DNA from: Planctomycetota bacterium
Lineage (GTDB): Bacteria > Planctomycetota > Planctomycetia > Gemmatales > Gemmataceae
Reading direction: 5' to 3'
NCBI GenBank assembly: GCA_021413735.1
Contig: JAIOPV010000188.1
Location: forward strand, 62,001-126,000
Length of the DNA: 64,000 bases
Shown: positions 52,451 to 61,424 of the stretch, one piece after another
How positions within the stretch are numbered: position 1 is the stretch's first letter
How the letters are laid out: each line of letters begins with the position of its first letter
Position numbers and translations under genes: made by a program
Notes under the pieces: model-generated
The model's database searches: none
Told to the model about the DNA's origin: nothing
The model's input: the letters and a program-made list of their open reading frames with translations, nothing else

Positions 52451-52984
52451 TCACGGCAACACGTGTCCCAACTTCGCCTGAAGGTACAACTCGGCCGAGA
52501 AGAGCAGTTTTTCCGGCGCGTTGGTCATCCGGAAGGTGCAGAGCGTGACTTGGTCATCGAACAAGTGATCAGGCCATGTGCCCTCCCGACGGCTGTAGTA
52601 TTCACGGATCGTAGCGGCTGAGAGTGTGTTGCGGTCGCGAAGATGCTCGACTCCGACTCGCTGCCGGAGGTTTACAGCCTTCCCCACTTTCAGCACCAGT
52701 TTCTCGGTCAGGCTGGTGAACACGTAAACGCCCGCCGCTTCGTCCATCTCTTCCTCGTGCTTCGGGCGCTTGCCCCGAATGATCTTCTCCCCGGCGATGG
52801 TCCGCAAATCGTCGCAGGTGAAAAAACGGTACTGGTCCACGTCGAACAAAGACCGGAAGCAGTTCCCACGCAGGTCAACCCCCGAGCTGAAGACCTCGAA
52901 TGTGTGACGCTCCTCTTCGTCCCGATTTTGCTTCTCCATAGCCAACAGATCCACGGTGCGCTCCGGTAGTCTTAAAAGCACCAT
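52451..52984 (-). CDS. GIY-YIG-like nuclease-fold protein
   Basis: A 177-aa protein. GVYVFTSLTEKLVLKVGKAV, then NLRQRVGVEHLRD (about 87-120), resembles the GVY...VG core of GIY-YIG domains, although the second motif reads LKVG. GGAGGAGA overlaps the start, so a GTG one codon later is equally likely. It converges on the DarB-like gene with a 52-bp gap. Confidence 0.55.
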   Translation of the reverse strand: MVLLRLPERTVDLLAMEKQNRDEEERHTFEVFSSGVDLRGNCFRSLFDVDQYRFFTCDDLRTIAGEKIIRGKRPKHEEEMDEAAGVYVFTSLTEKLVLKVGKAVNLRQRVGVEHLRDRNTLSAATIREYYSRREGTWPDHLFDDQVTLCTFRMTNAPEKLLFSAELYLQAKLGHVLP

Positions 52985-53042
52985 TCTCCTCCACCGGGCG
53001 GAACATGACCAGCGGTAACTCGAAGGCAAATCGCCCTACTAG

Positions 53043-54903
53043 CCCTTAAACAAGCGAATCCCAACGAGTATTTCCTGGAGTTTCTTGCCCGGACAGAGTC
53101 AACGCGATCCCTCGACGGTGCCGTCCTCGGTCCGTTTGGCGTCTTCGGTGATCGCGTTTCCCGTCCGCCTCTCCTTCCTGCGCCGTCGCTCGTGGTGCCG
53201 TCACGGATCGGGACATCCGGATCCCGACTTCGGTTTTGCGACTCTTACTCACGCAACCGCGTGACCAGCCGGAAGAACGTCATCAGGGATGGGTTCCACC
53301 CCAGCACTCGTAACACCAACCGGCGACCGGTTCGGAGCACCTGACACGGGATCGTCACGAACGCGTTCACAAACGCCTTGAACTCCAATCGCAGCACCCG
53401 GTTCTTCTCGTCGCGGTGTTGGGCCTGCCAGCGGCCCGGCGACACCGGGAGCATCAGCGCCCACCACGCCTTCAGGGTCCATGCCAGGGACGTCATCACC
53501 ATCCACGCCCCGTTGCTCTCCAACGTGTTCACCGGAGCCGCGAGCGCCCGCACACCGCCGTGCAACTGGGCCAGCAGGTTCTCTTGGTTGCACCGGTCGT
53601 TGGCCTCGAACACGATCCCCGCCGGCGTCGCGTCCCGGTCGTTGGTGAGGTAGAAGAAGTATCGCACCTCGGGGAACAGAACCTGTTCGCCTTTCTCCTT
53701 GGAGATGTTCTTGCGCACCACGACCATGCGGTACGGGTTCGCACACGCGGAGGGCCGGTACTCGAACTCCGCCACCTCCTCCGACTTCAGCCACAAGATG
53801 TCGAACCCGCGTGCCCGGACGATCCGGTCCTTCACGTTCTCCGGGCGCGTGCGCGGTTGCGTCTTCACCGCGTACCGGGCCGGACGAGACAACGGCTCCC
53901 AGGCCGTATCCGGTAGTGCGTCCGCGAGGTCCTGGAGGTTCGATCGGGCGTCATAGCCGAAGATGAAGTGGACGCCCGGCAACGCGTGCCAGCGGTCGAG
54001 ATGTTGGGTCTGGGAGAAGTCGGTGTCGCCACGCAGGACGATGCGCCGAAACCGGGCTCGCAGGCACAACCAGATGGCGTGATCCACTTGACCGGCGGCG
54101 TCCTCGTGCGAGGGCCGGTTGCCCGAGCGATTCAAGAGTCGCAATACTTCGCCGGTCTCGGCCAGACTGATCACCAGCGGGTGATAGCCCCAGGTGCCAT
54201 CGTACGCGATGTCCATGCCGGCCTTGCACGCGCCCGTGGTCTCGACCATCGTGCCGTCCATGTCGATCGTGGCCCGATCGAAGAAGGACGCGGGTTGTTC
54301 GTCCCAGACCTTGCGCCGAGCCACGTCGATGGCGTCGTGGAGAGCATCAATGTGGGACCGGGCGAAGCGGCGACAGAAGTCCCCGGCGGTGGTGGGGTCG
54401 GGGATGCGGTGTGCGCCCAAGGCATCAAGGAACGCGTCGTCGTTGCGCCGCAGGTCGAGGTCCTGGAGACAGGTGCCGTGGCACAAGGGGTTGTACGCGA
54501 TGTTGAGGACGTGGTCGGACTCGTGATAGGGCAAATGAACCTTGAGCAGGTGAAGGCGTTCGTCGATGGCCTGGGGCAGGCCGAGTCGGTGGGCGAGCAT
54601 GTGGATGGCCCCGATGCCGCCGTGGGCAATGGCTCGGTCGCGGTGAGAAACGTCGTAGTCGATGATGCGGGCCGAGAAGACGGGCCGGGAGGTGGCGGTG
54701 TCCTTGCTCTTGTCGAGTCGGCGTTGGATTCGGGACTGGCGTGCGCGGAACCAGGAGCGGAAAATCGGCTTCACTCGAAATCCTTGCGGCGGTCCGGGCG
54801 AGTGAGATGCGTCTACATTCACAAACCCCGGAAACCGCTGAGGATTTCGAGCTTTTTGGCATGATCGCCAAAAGATACGGCTGAGATCACACTTGGTTAA
54901 GGA
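53043..54903. mobile_element. IS1380-family insertion sequence, about 1861 bp, CTAG duplication
   Basis: Imperfect terminal repeats CCCTTAAACAAG (53043-53054) and the complement TCCTTAACCAAG of the right end (54892-54903) bound the element. CTAG flanks both sides (53039-53042 and 54904-54907), a four-base duplication as known for IS1380. It landed one base after the stop of a membrane-protein gene. Confidence 0.8.
53245..54822 (-). CDS. IS1380-family transposase
   Basis: A 525-aa transposase with typical family segments: DAFLDALGAHRIPDPTTAGD, TIDMDGTMVETTGACKAGMD with a catalytic Asp, RIVLRGDTDFSQTQHLD with the second Asp, and NRCNQENLLAQLHGGVRAL-like helices with the Glu region. It appears intact. 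About 200 bp between its stop and the left IS end hold no convincing gene. Confidence 0.9.
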   Translation of the reverse strand: MNVDASHSPGPPQGFRVKPIFRSWFRARQSRIQRRLDKSKDTATSRPVFSARIIDYDVSHRDRAIAHGGIGAIHMLAHRLGLPQAIDERLHLLKVHLPYHESDHVLNIAYNPLCHGTCLQDLDLRRNDDAFLDALGAHRIPDPTTAGDFCRRFARSHIDALHDAIDVARRKVWDEQPASFFDRATIDMDGTMVETTGACKAGMDIAYDGTWGYHPLVISLAETGEVLRLLNRSGNRPSHEDAAGQVDHAIWLCLRARFRRIVLRGDTDFSQTQHLDRWHALPGVHFIFGYDARSNLQDLADALPDTAWEPLSRPARYAVKTQPRTRPENVKDRIVRARGFDILWLKSEEVAEFEYRPSACANPYRMVVVRKNISKEKGEQVLFPEVRYFFYLTNDRDATPAGIVFEANDRCNQENLLAQLHGGVRALAAPVNTLESNGAWMVMTSLAWTLKAWWALMLPVSPGRWQAQHRDEKNRVLRLEFKAFVNAFVTIPCQVLRTGRRLVLRVLGWNPSLMTFFRLVTRLRE

Positions 54904-54908
54904 CTAGC

Positions 54909-55404
54909 TCACGTCCCGTCCAGCGGCCCGCACCGCGCAGCGATCTCCGCCGCGAGCACCTTCAGGAACTCGTCTAACCCTTTCATGTCGCCCCGCACTA
55001 GCCCGAGTTTCGACCCGTCCCGGAACCGCAGCTCGTAGCCCCGGTTCGATGTCCCCATGAAGGCGTCCGCAAGCGCATTTTCCATCGGCCCCATGTAGGT
55101 CGAGTTCAGCGGCTTCACCGCGACGATGTCCGCGGCTCGGTGCTCGACGATCCGCCGAGTCAGGAGTCTGCGGGCGCGCAGCACGCCGTCGTCCAACTCG
55201 ACCCACTGCACGCTCGACGACATCGCCCAGAGCATTACGGCGAAGAACAGGATCGCTCCCGGCGCGAGGTACATGCTCACGTTCGGGGGGGGCGAAGATG
55301 ATGACCACCACGGCGACGGCCAGCGGGCCGAGGAGGAACAGGGCGGAGCAGCCCATCGCCATGACGACGAAGACGGGGCGGAGGTGGATGGAGTGGGTGT
55401 CCAT
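54909..55404 (-). pseudogene. Two-pass membrane protein gene with a one-base frameshift
   Basis: The frame from 55404 reads MDTHSIHLRPVFVVMAMGCS, then SALFLLGPLAVAVVVIIFAPP, and then goes wrong. A second frame continues MYLAPGAILFFAVMLWAMSS, then a soluble PH-like part, to 54909. The break is at an eight-base C run (55285-55292); removing one C joins them as FAPPNVSMYLAPG. Either a real mutation or a homopolymer sequencing error. The function of this YcxB-like membrane protein is unknown. Confidence 0.6.
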
Positions 55405-55608
55405 GCGGCGGTGCGGGGAGATTTCGGGCAGGGGCAGTTTTAGGAATCGCGAAGGAAGGCGAGCGGGGCTTCGGGGAGAGGGAATTTTAGGGATGGGGAG
55501 GGCGCGAAGTGAGATCAGTCAGCGAACCGGCGTACAGTTGGCTACTGGGGTCACGCCGCATTCGCCAGCCGGGTAGAATGTCCCACGCACTCACCGAGGA
55601 GACGAAGC

Positions 55609-56220
55609 GTGGTTCCGCCCGATCTAGCGTCCGAGGCGTTCAAGCTGTTCATGGTGATCCCCAGAGAGCGGATCGAGGAGGATACCGCTGGGGGAGACGT
55701 GATCGACGCCCTTGTGCGGTACGAGACCGCGAGAAAACAGACAGTCGCCTTCTACGAGACCGCCGAAGAGGACATGACCGCCGAGCGGTGTGCCGAGTTC
55801 ATGCACGCCGAGATGGTCATGGGGTGCCTCGCCCTGACAATCCCGACGATCCACCCAGATGTCGCGTTCCGTCTCGGCGGGGGCGGGGCACGCGGGGCGG
55901 CACAGACCGCACTGTTCGCTGCCGGGAAAACCGGCGAGTTAGGGAAGCTGAACGAGGAGATGGACCGTATCCTCGCTGCCGCCGGGATCGAAGACCTCCA
56001 CGAACTCGATGAGGATGAGTGGCCGGAAGGGTATCTGCCTTTGGCGGAGCGGGCGGGTGAACTGCTCGGCAAGATCGAGAAGATGATGGTGATCGACATC
56101 TTGAACCGCTACGGGCTGCACGAGCAGGCCGAACTATTCGAAGCGGACGAGGAGGCGTTCGACTCTCGTGTGCGGGAGGGGTACTACCTGCTGTTCCCGG
56201 AAAAGCGTGAGCAGGAGTAG
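55609..56220 (+). CDS. Hypothetical protein
   Basis: A 203-aa acidic, mostly helical protein with a GTG start after GAGGAGACGAAGC. Notable segments are FRLGGGGARGAAQTALFA and DLHELDEDEWPEGYLPLAERA. No family recognised. The 200 bp before it show nothing else. Confidence 0.6.
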   Translation: MVPPDLASEAFKLFMVIPRERIEEDTAGGDVIDALVRYETARKQTVAFYETAEEDMTAERCAEFMHAEMVMGCLALTIPTIHPDVAFRLGGGGARGAAQTALFAAGKTGELGKLNEEMDRILAAAGIEDLHELDEDEWPEGYLPLAERAGELLGKIEKMMVIDILNRYGLHEQAELFEADEEAFDSRVREGYYLLFPEKREQE

Positions 56221-56280
56221 GAGAGCGGTTCAGGGCGGGTCGTATTAATCAACCAGCTGCCGACCGCTGAGGAGGAAGGA

Positions 56281-56916
56281 ATGTCACTCGCCATCTGCGT
56301 CGGCGTCCTTGCCGTTGACGACCCGGATCCCGAGGCAGTGGGGTACCACCGCGAGCAGTTCCACCACGTCAACCGGGTGCTCGCCGAGAACGGGCTGCCG
56401 CCCCACGTCGAGCCCGAAGTTCTGCCCGACTTTCCCTACCGCGGGCAGTTGATCTCGTTCCCGTACGCCTGGACCCCGTACCTGCACCGGGCCGTCGCGT
56501 TCGCACGGCAGGCCCCCGGCGAGTTCCACCCACTCCCCGAGGGCGCGAACCCGTACAAGGACAAGCGGGTCGATGCCGAGCTGTACACGTTCGCCGAATC
56601 CCACCTGATCTGCCACTCGGACACCGAGGGGTACTTCGTGCCGATCGACTTCGAGGACATCATCGCTGACAAAGCTGGCGAGTTGCACGGACGCCTCCTC
56701 GGGTCGAGCCAGAACGCGCTCGCGGATCTGGTGCGGACCGCCCCGCTGCTCGGCATCCCGCTGGAGGGCCGGGAACTGTCGGACGAGGCGGCACAGGTCA
56801 TCGCGAAGGAGGCCGACGAGGCGCACCCGTACTGGATCGAGCGGAAGGTCTGGCTGTCGATGTTCGAGGCGTTCCGGCTCAGCGTGCAGCACGGCTGCGC
56901 GGTCGTATACGGGTAG
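56281..56916 (+). CDS. Hypothetical protein
   Basis: A 211-aa protein with SLAICVGVLAVDDPDPEAVG at the start and SFPYAWTPYLHRAVAFARQA in the middle, and a VPIDFED segment. GGAGGAAGGA precedes the ATG. No catalytic motif recognised. Confidence 0.6.
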   Translation: MSLAICVGVLAVDDPDPEAVGYHREQFHHVNRVLAENGLPPHVEPEVLPDFPYRGQLISFPYAWTPYLHRAVAFARQAPGEFHPLPEGANPYKDKRVDAELYTFAESHLICHSDTEGYFVPIDFEDIIADKAGELHGRLLGSSQNALADLVRTAPLLGIPLEGRELSDEAAQVIAKEADEAHPYWIERKVWLSMFEAFRLSVQHGCAVVYG

Positions 56917-56983
56917 CGAAGGTCAGCATCGCCCCGGCGCTCCCGCCGCCGTACCCTGAATCGAGAACCCACAGGAGCACGTC

Positions 56984-57856
56984 ATGCGGTACGCCGTCGC
57001 AGTTCTAGCGTTCGCCCTCTTCTCGCCCGCAGTCCGGGCAGAGGAGAAGACCTTCGACTCGAACGGGACGAAGATCGCCTACCTTGACGAGGGCAAGGGC
57101 GAGGCCGTCGTCCTGCTCCACGGGTTCAGCGCGTCGTCCGAGGAGATGTGGACCAAGATGCCGCTCGCCCCGACCCAGTTCATCACCTCCCTGAAGGACT
57201 ACCGCGTCCTGGCGATGGACTTCCGGGGGCACGGCAAGAGCGACAAGCCGCACGACACGAAGAAGTACGGCAAGGAGATGGCCGAGGATGTGGTCCGCAT
57301 GCTCGATAACGCGAAGGTGAAGAAGGCGCATGTCGTCGGGTACTCGATGGGGGCGATGATCGCCGGGAAGCTGCTGGCGTCCCACCCCGACCGGCTGCTC
57401 AGCGTGACGTTCGGCGGCGCGTCTCCGTTACTTCCGCAGGTCGGTGAAGCCCCGGTGCTCACCGCGACGATCGAATCGCTGGAGAAGGGCAAGGGGATCA
57501 CGCCGCTCATCACGGCGCTGACCCCCGAGGGCCAGAAGCCGCCGACTGCCGAAGAGGCCGCGGCGTTCAGCGAGTTGTTCCTCAAGGGGAAGGACCAGAA
57601 GGCGCTCGCCGCCGTGCTGCGGAGCTTCCCGGATCTGGTCGTGAAGGAAGAGGAACTGAAGGCCGCGAAGGTGCCGGTCCAGTTCGTCTACGGGAGCCTG
57701 GAAGCAAAGTTCCTGAAGGACGGCATCGCGGCGGCGAAGAAGGTGCTGCCGAAGGCTGGCGAGGTGGTCGTCGATAAGGGCGATCACGGGGGCACGTTCA
57801 TGACGCCGGAGTTCCGAAAAGCAGTGGTGGCGTTCCTGAAGGCGAACAAGGAGTGA
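56984..57856 (+). CDS. Exported alpha/beta hydrolase
   Basis: A 290-aa protein: signal peptide (about 1-19, AVAVLAFALFSPAVRAEE), then the alpha/beta fold with oxyanion-type HGFSASSEEM (about 46-55), nucleophile Ser in VVGYSMGAMIAG (about 122), a candidate acid near FVYGSLEAKFL and the catalytic His in KGDHGGTFMTPEF (about 266). A thioester, ester or dienelactone-type substrate is likely but not predictable. It stands alone. Confidence 0.8.
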   Translation: MRYAVAVLAFALFSPAVRAEEKTFDSNGTKIAYLDEGKGEAVVLLHGFSASSEEMWTKMPLAPTQFITSLKDYRVLAMDFRGHGKSDKPHDTKKYGKEMAEDVVRMLDNAKVKKAHVVGYSMGAMIAGKLLASHPDRLLSVTFGGASPLLPQVGEAPVLTATIESLEKGKGITPLITALTPEGQKPPTAEEAAAFSELFLKGKDQKALAAVLRSFPDLVVKEEELKAAKVPVQFVYGSLEAKFLKDGIAAAKKVLPKAGEVVVDKGDHGGTFMTPEFRKAVVAFLKANKE

Positions 57857-57960
57857 GGGCGGAGCGTGGGGAGGGGGGCAGTTTAGAATTTATTCACACT
57901 TCTCTCCCGTGCAGTGCTCGGGGTGAATCCGGGGTGACTTGCACCGTACAACTCATCCGG

Positions 57961-58674
57961 TCATCGCAAATGCGACCGTCCGTTTAGGATGTTACTGATG
58001 GTGCGATGATCGACGCCATAGATCAGCGCGAGGGCAACCATCGAGTGCTGACCGCGAGCGAATAGCACTCGGATCGTCGCTGCCATCGGACGCGTTATCT
58101 TGAGGTAACTGGTGCCGGTTTGTGCTCCGTGCCGTCTCTTTTCAACGCAATCCCGAATGTTCGCGCCATTGTCCCCGAGGAAGACGTGCTCGGGGTTCAC
58201 ACACTTCCTGTTGTCGCAGCGGTGAAGCGCCATCTGCCCTTCAGGGATCGGGCCAATGAACCGCTCGTATGAGATGCGGTGCGCCCGGAGCTTCTTCGCT
58301 TTTTCGCCGACCGGAAGAATCCCGTAGCCCTTCGGGTGAATCCAGCCGGTCCACTCCCAGCAGCCGTTTTCTGAGCTCACCGTGTAGCTGGCATCGAAGC
58401 GGGCATAAAGGTCGCCAACGATCCTCACCGTCGGCAAGTTGCCCTCGCGCTTCATCTTCTGGTAGTGCGACCCGCAGAAACCCCGTGCCCACGCCCATTC
58501 GCCGCAGTCGGGGTACTCGCATCGCCTTGTCGGTCGGCGGACACGCTTCCGTTGTGCTTGCGCTGTCAGTGAGAATGTGCTTGATTCGTCTTCAGTCATG
58601 GGCGAGTTCCGTTCGCTTGTGGTCAGCGGCCCATCTGGTGCTTGAACACCCTGGGCCGCGTTCATTTCTGCCAC
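57961..58674 (-). CDS. HNH endonuclease-like protein with zinc-finger N-terminus
   Basis: A 237-aa protein. CEYPDCGEWAWARGFCGSHY (about 52-71) is a zinc-finger-like segment, and LRAHRISYERFIGPIPEGQM, then ALHRCDNRKCVNPEHVFLGD (about 125-165), matches the HNH_3 pattern of phage endonucleases. A short C-terminal helix-turn-helix (VALALIYGVDHRTISNIL) probably adds specificity. It ends the minus-strand ten-gene operon; starts at 58674 or 58599 are both possible. Confidence 0.75.
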   Translation of the reverse strand: MAEMNAAQGVQAPDGPLTTSERNSPMTEDESSTFSLTAQAQRKRVRRPTRRCEYPDCGEWAWARGFCGSHYQKMKREGNLPTVRIVGDLYARFDASYTVSSENGCWEWTGWIHPKGYGILPVGEKAKKLRAHRISYERFIGPIPEGQMALHRCDNRKCVNPEHVFLGDNGANIRDCVEKRRHGAQTGTSYLKITRPMAATIRVLFARGQHSMVALALIYGVDHRTISNILNGRSHLR

Positions 58675-58702
58675 ACGTCGCGGTTTCGCGCAACCCTTTC
58701 GA

Positions 58703-58867
58703 TTACCCCGTCGTCAGCCACCAGAATTCCCCACCGTCCACCGCCGGAGTCTCACGGCCAGCGGGGAACGGCAGGTCTGGCCGCAGCAAGTCGTAGAGCG
58801 CGGCGGCAAAGGCGAGATCCAGTACGACCAGGGCCACGATAGCGACGAGGTGCAGCCGGCGTTTCAT
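58703..58867 (-). CDS. Small membrane protein (54 aa)
   Basis: A 54-aa frame with a strong hydrophobic segment (about 6-26, HLVAIVALVVLDLAFAAALY) and AGAGGTGGGGCG before the ATG, coupled by ATGA to the gene above. Function unknown. Confidence 0.6.
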   Translation of the reverse strand: MKRRLHLVAIVALVVLDLAFAAALYDLLRPDLPFPAGRETPAVDGGEFWWLTTG

Positions 58868-59034
58868 CGCCCCACCTCTTCAGCCTTCTCGGCGTCCTTC
58901 CTGCGAAACCGCTCGATCAGCACGTGGCTCCCGATCGCAGCAGCGCCGAGGTAGATCGCCGTGACAACCGCGAAGAGGACGCCATCGAAGAAGGTGTCGC
59001 CGGTTTCGGTGAAGGGTGGGGTTTCGCCGGTCAT
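58864..59034 (-). CDS. Small membrane protein (56 aa)
   Basis: A 56-aa frame with one membrane segment (about 18-38, GVLFAVVTAIYLGAAAIGSH) and a charged tail; ATGA-coupled to the following gene. It lies 5 bp inside the end of the preceding frame. Function unknown. Confidence 0.6.
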   Translation of the reverse strand: MTGETPPFTETGDTFFDGVLFAVVTAIYLGAAAIGSHVLIERFRRKDAEKAEEVGR

Positions 59035-59189
59035 GCCTGATCACGGATGTTCTTCGGCTCCTCTGACGCGACCTGCGCGAACGGCTTACGCCTCGTCACC
59101 TCCATCAGCACGTTGCCGGGATGGAGCTTGCCGTCCCAGAAGCGGGAGCCATCGGCGGTCTCTTGAAGGAAGAAGACGGGGCGAGTCAT
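59031..59189 (-). CDS. Small hypothetical protein (52 aa)
   Basis: A 52-aa frame (MTRPVFFLQETADGSRF) coupled by ATGA both to the gene above and to the next. The start at 59189 is chosen from that overlap. No family recognised. Confidence 0.55.
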   Translation of the reverse strand: MTRPVFFLQETADGSRFWDGKLHPGNVLMEVTRRKPFAQVASEEPKNIRDQA

Positions 59190-60139
59190 AGTTGCTGGCT
59201 TTCTATACGGGTTAACGCATCGACGCATTTCTTTGCGCCGTTCATATAATCTGGCCACCGATTACGCGCATACATGACGTCGGTTAATAGAAATAGTGTT
59301 TCCAGCCCATTCTCGTGGTAATCATTAAAGGCCGCAATTTTTGCCACCTTTTCTACAAGATCACCCCATTCCCGCTCGGGTTGCTGCAAGTAAGGGCGTA
59401 GAGCGGACCCTAGTTGCGCAGATTCGCCGAACGTGCATCCTGTGTACGCACGGATAAGACGCTCAATATCAGGGAACGGCTCCCCGGTCTTGAACGCTTC
59501 CACCTCCGCTTCACCACACGGCCACACTTGCTCAAGGGTCAGCGGCGACGACTCAACCGGCTGCTCGACTTCTATTTGAGTGGTCGCCTCAAGTTGTGTG
59601 TGAATAAGACCGAGCAGTCTATTTACCTCAAAGGTCAGCCACGCATCGCCGTGGTCTGCATCATTGGCGTATTCTGGGTGCCCCCCATCATCCCTTCCAA
59701 TGGCCTCTGGATCTGGCGGGATTAGCTTGGCGATCTGCTCCGCTATTTTCTTGGCCTCTAGCCAAGCGGCCATGTCAGGCTCAAGGGGTTCCCGCTTGGG
59801 TGCTTTTTCTTGAGATGCCTTGAGTGCGTCGGCATAGCGATTCACAATTCGTATGCACTCGTCCACCATGCAATTATTGACCATCACCATAGCGGCTTGT
59901 TTCACGGGGTGCCTATCAAAAGTGGTTTTTACACTTTCGAGGTCTTTAATAAGGGCATATCTAACAGTCTCAAGGGTTGCTGGCGGCAGCTCAACCGGCT
60001 GCTGAGCTTTGGCGGCTTCGTATTCGCGGCCCGCGGTAAATGCGTCCTGCACGTCCTTCAGCCCCCAGATATTGGTGTTCCTGCCTACTTGGCCACGCTT
60101 GAACGTCTCGAACGCTTGTGCCTTTTCATCAGTCGACAT
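59186..60139 (-). CDS. Hypothetical protein, phage-like operon
   Basis: A 317-aa acidic helical protein (FTAGREYEAAKAQQPVELPP, then TEPF-like aromatic steps near ERLIRAYTGCTFGESAQLGS). It overlaps the preceding gene by 11 bp and the following by ATGA. Its base composition is less GC-rich than the neighbours, which suggests separate origin. No family recognised. Confidence 0.6.
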   Translation of the reverse strand: MSTDEKAQAFETFKRGQVGRNTNIWGLKDVQDAFTAGREYEAAKAQQPVELPPATLETVRYALIKDLESVKTTFDRHPVKQAAMVMVNNCMVDECIRIVNRYADALKASQEKAPKREPLEPDMAAWLEAKKIAEQIAKLIPPDPEAIGRDDGGHPEYANDADHGDAWLTFEVNRLLGLIHTQLEATTQIEVEQPVESSPLTLEQVWPCGEAEVEAFKTGEPFPDIERLIRAYTGCTFGESAQLGSALRPYLQQPEREWGDLVEKVAKIAAFNDYHENGLETLFLLTDVMYARNRWPDYMNGAKKCVDALTRIESQQL

Positions 60140-60731
60140 ACGACACCTCCGCTGCGTCTAGGACGGCTTTTGCCTTACTTTCGTCCGTTATCAGGTATTC
60201 CACCTTTTCATGAGTGATTACTGGCTCATCGCCGCCTCTTTGTTCAACCTTTTGGAAAGTAACAACTCGTGATGGGCGTGCTTCGCGCATGGCCTTAAGA
60301 CACTTCTCCAACGATACCGACAACGGCTCCGTTGTGCGGAAGTAGGGGCGAAGTGCGGCAATCATCGATTCAGCTTCGGGTCTGCTGGCTAAGTCGCAAT
60401 CCTCGGCTCCGCCCAGATGGATGAAGAAGTCGCGTTGGGCGTCGCGGATGATCTGCACCAGCTTCGCTTCGTCGACCGCTGAGCTCTCACAAGCATTGGC
60501 GGGGGAGCCCGTCCCTGTGCCGGCGCCGGTTACATTGCCCTCATCCTTATGGGTAGAGGCATCCCCCTGAGCGACTCGATCTCCGGCCCGATGCCGAATC
60601 GGAACCTCCGAAACGCCGTGGATGATCGCCTCTTCCGGGATGCGGAATCCCCATGCGTCGAGTACCGGGCCGATCGGGAACATTCCCCAATGTGCGCCCA
60701 CGGACTCCGACGGCCAGAACCGTCCGGTCAT
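60129..60731 (-). CDS. Hypothetical protein
   Basis: A 200-aa protein (MTGRFWPSESVGAHWGMFPI) starting within the TGATG overlap of the gene above. The middle (about 55-85) is Gly/Ala/Thr-rich and the C-terminus resembles the 317-aa neighbour in having an ALRPYF segment. No family recognised. Confidence 0.55.
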   Translation of the reverse strand: MTGRFWPSESVGAHWGMFPIGPVLDAWGFRIPEEAIIHGVSEVPIRHRAGDRVAQGDASTHKDEGNVTGAGTGTGSPANACESSAVDEAKLVQIIRDAQRDFFIHLGGAEDCDLASRPEAESMIAALRPYFRTTEPLSVSLEKCLKAMREARPSRVVTFQKVEQRGGDEPVITHEKVEYLITDESKAKAVLDAAEVSYVD

Positions 60732-61006
60732 CACGACCGAATCTCCACCGCGAACCCGCATGCCTTCAACGCATCGAGCTGCCCGACGGTCACCCGGTCA
60801 TGCCGGAACGCCGCGAGCAGGGACTGCGCCAGTGGGTTGGCCGCCTCGAAGTGCTGCGTGTGCTCGCCAGAACGACGAAACTGAAGTGTCGGGGCGTGGT
60901 ACGGCATCCCCGTGACCTGCTGGAGCCGTTCGAGGAACATGCCGCCGACCCGAAGAGGTTGGGGGGTGGAGTTGTGCCGCACGAGGCGGATAGGTTGGTG
61001 CGTCAT
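60731..61006 (-). CDS. Small hypothetical protein
   Basis: A 91-aa protein, ATGA-coupled to the gene above and TGATG-coupled to the next. It contains VTGMPYHAPTLQFRRSGEHT. No family recognised. Confidence 0.6.
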   Translation of the reverse strand: MTHQPIRLVRHNSTPQPLRVGGMFLERLQQVTGMPYHAPTLQFRRSGEHTQHFEAANPLAQSLLAAFRHDRVTVGQLDALKACGFAVEIRS

Positions 61007-61272
61007 AAACGGTTCCTTCCGTTGTTTCGATAATGCCCGGCGCAGTTTTTATCCGCAAGGCATTTGTTGAACAGCGTGTCCCAGTCCGAGGGTTCCATGT
61101 CCTCCTCGGCTGCGGCCTGCGCTCTGTGGTGGGCTTCGGCCTCAGCCAGCGACCGCTCGACCAGTGCAGACATCTGCTGTTCTGGCGTGGGGCGGTGTTG
61201 CGAGTACCAGGCGAGCCAGAAGAACCCGGCGAGTACGAACAGGCAGAGGGTGGGGGAGTTCAAGATTTTCAT
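61003..61272 (-). CDS. Small membrane protein (89 aa)
   Basis: An 89-aa protein with an N-terminal membrane helix (about 8-22, LCLFVLAGFFWLAWY) and a soluble Ala/Glu-rich helix ending in a CLADKNC segment. The start at 61272 has AGGAGGCGTT. ATGA-coupled to the next gene. Confidence 0.6.
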   Translation of the reverse strand: MKILNSPTLCLFVLAGFFWLAWYSQHRPTPEQQMSALVERSLAEAEAHHRAQAAAEEDMEPSDWDTLFNKCLADKNCAGHYRNNGRNRL

Positions 61273-61424
61273 AACGCCTCCTGCGGCTTGTCGCGGTTGA
61301 ACTTGCTGTGTTTCTCTTTCCACTCCTCGAAAGTCAGGTCGTGGCGCTTGTCGTCGCGTAGGTACAGGCCGTGCTCAACGATGGCGTTGAAGCTGCTGAC
61401 AGCCTCTACGAGACCCCGGCTCAT
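61269..61424 (-). CDS. Small hypothetical protein (51 aa)
   Basis: A 51-aa frame (MSRGLVEAVSSFNAIVEHGL) bounded by ATGA overlaps at both ends, the main evidence that it is real. Charged helical C-terminus. Confidence 0.55.
   Translation of the reverse strand: MSRGLVEAVSSFNAIVEHGLYLRDDKRHDLTFEEWKEKHSKFNRDKPQEAL

Noticed and set aside
53046..53252. 68-codon frame inside the IS1380 left end
   Set aside because: No ribosome binding site, low-complexity Arg-rich product; IS1380 elements carry one transposase gene.
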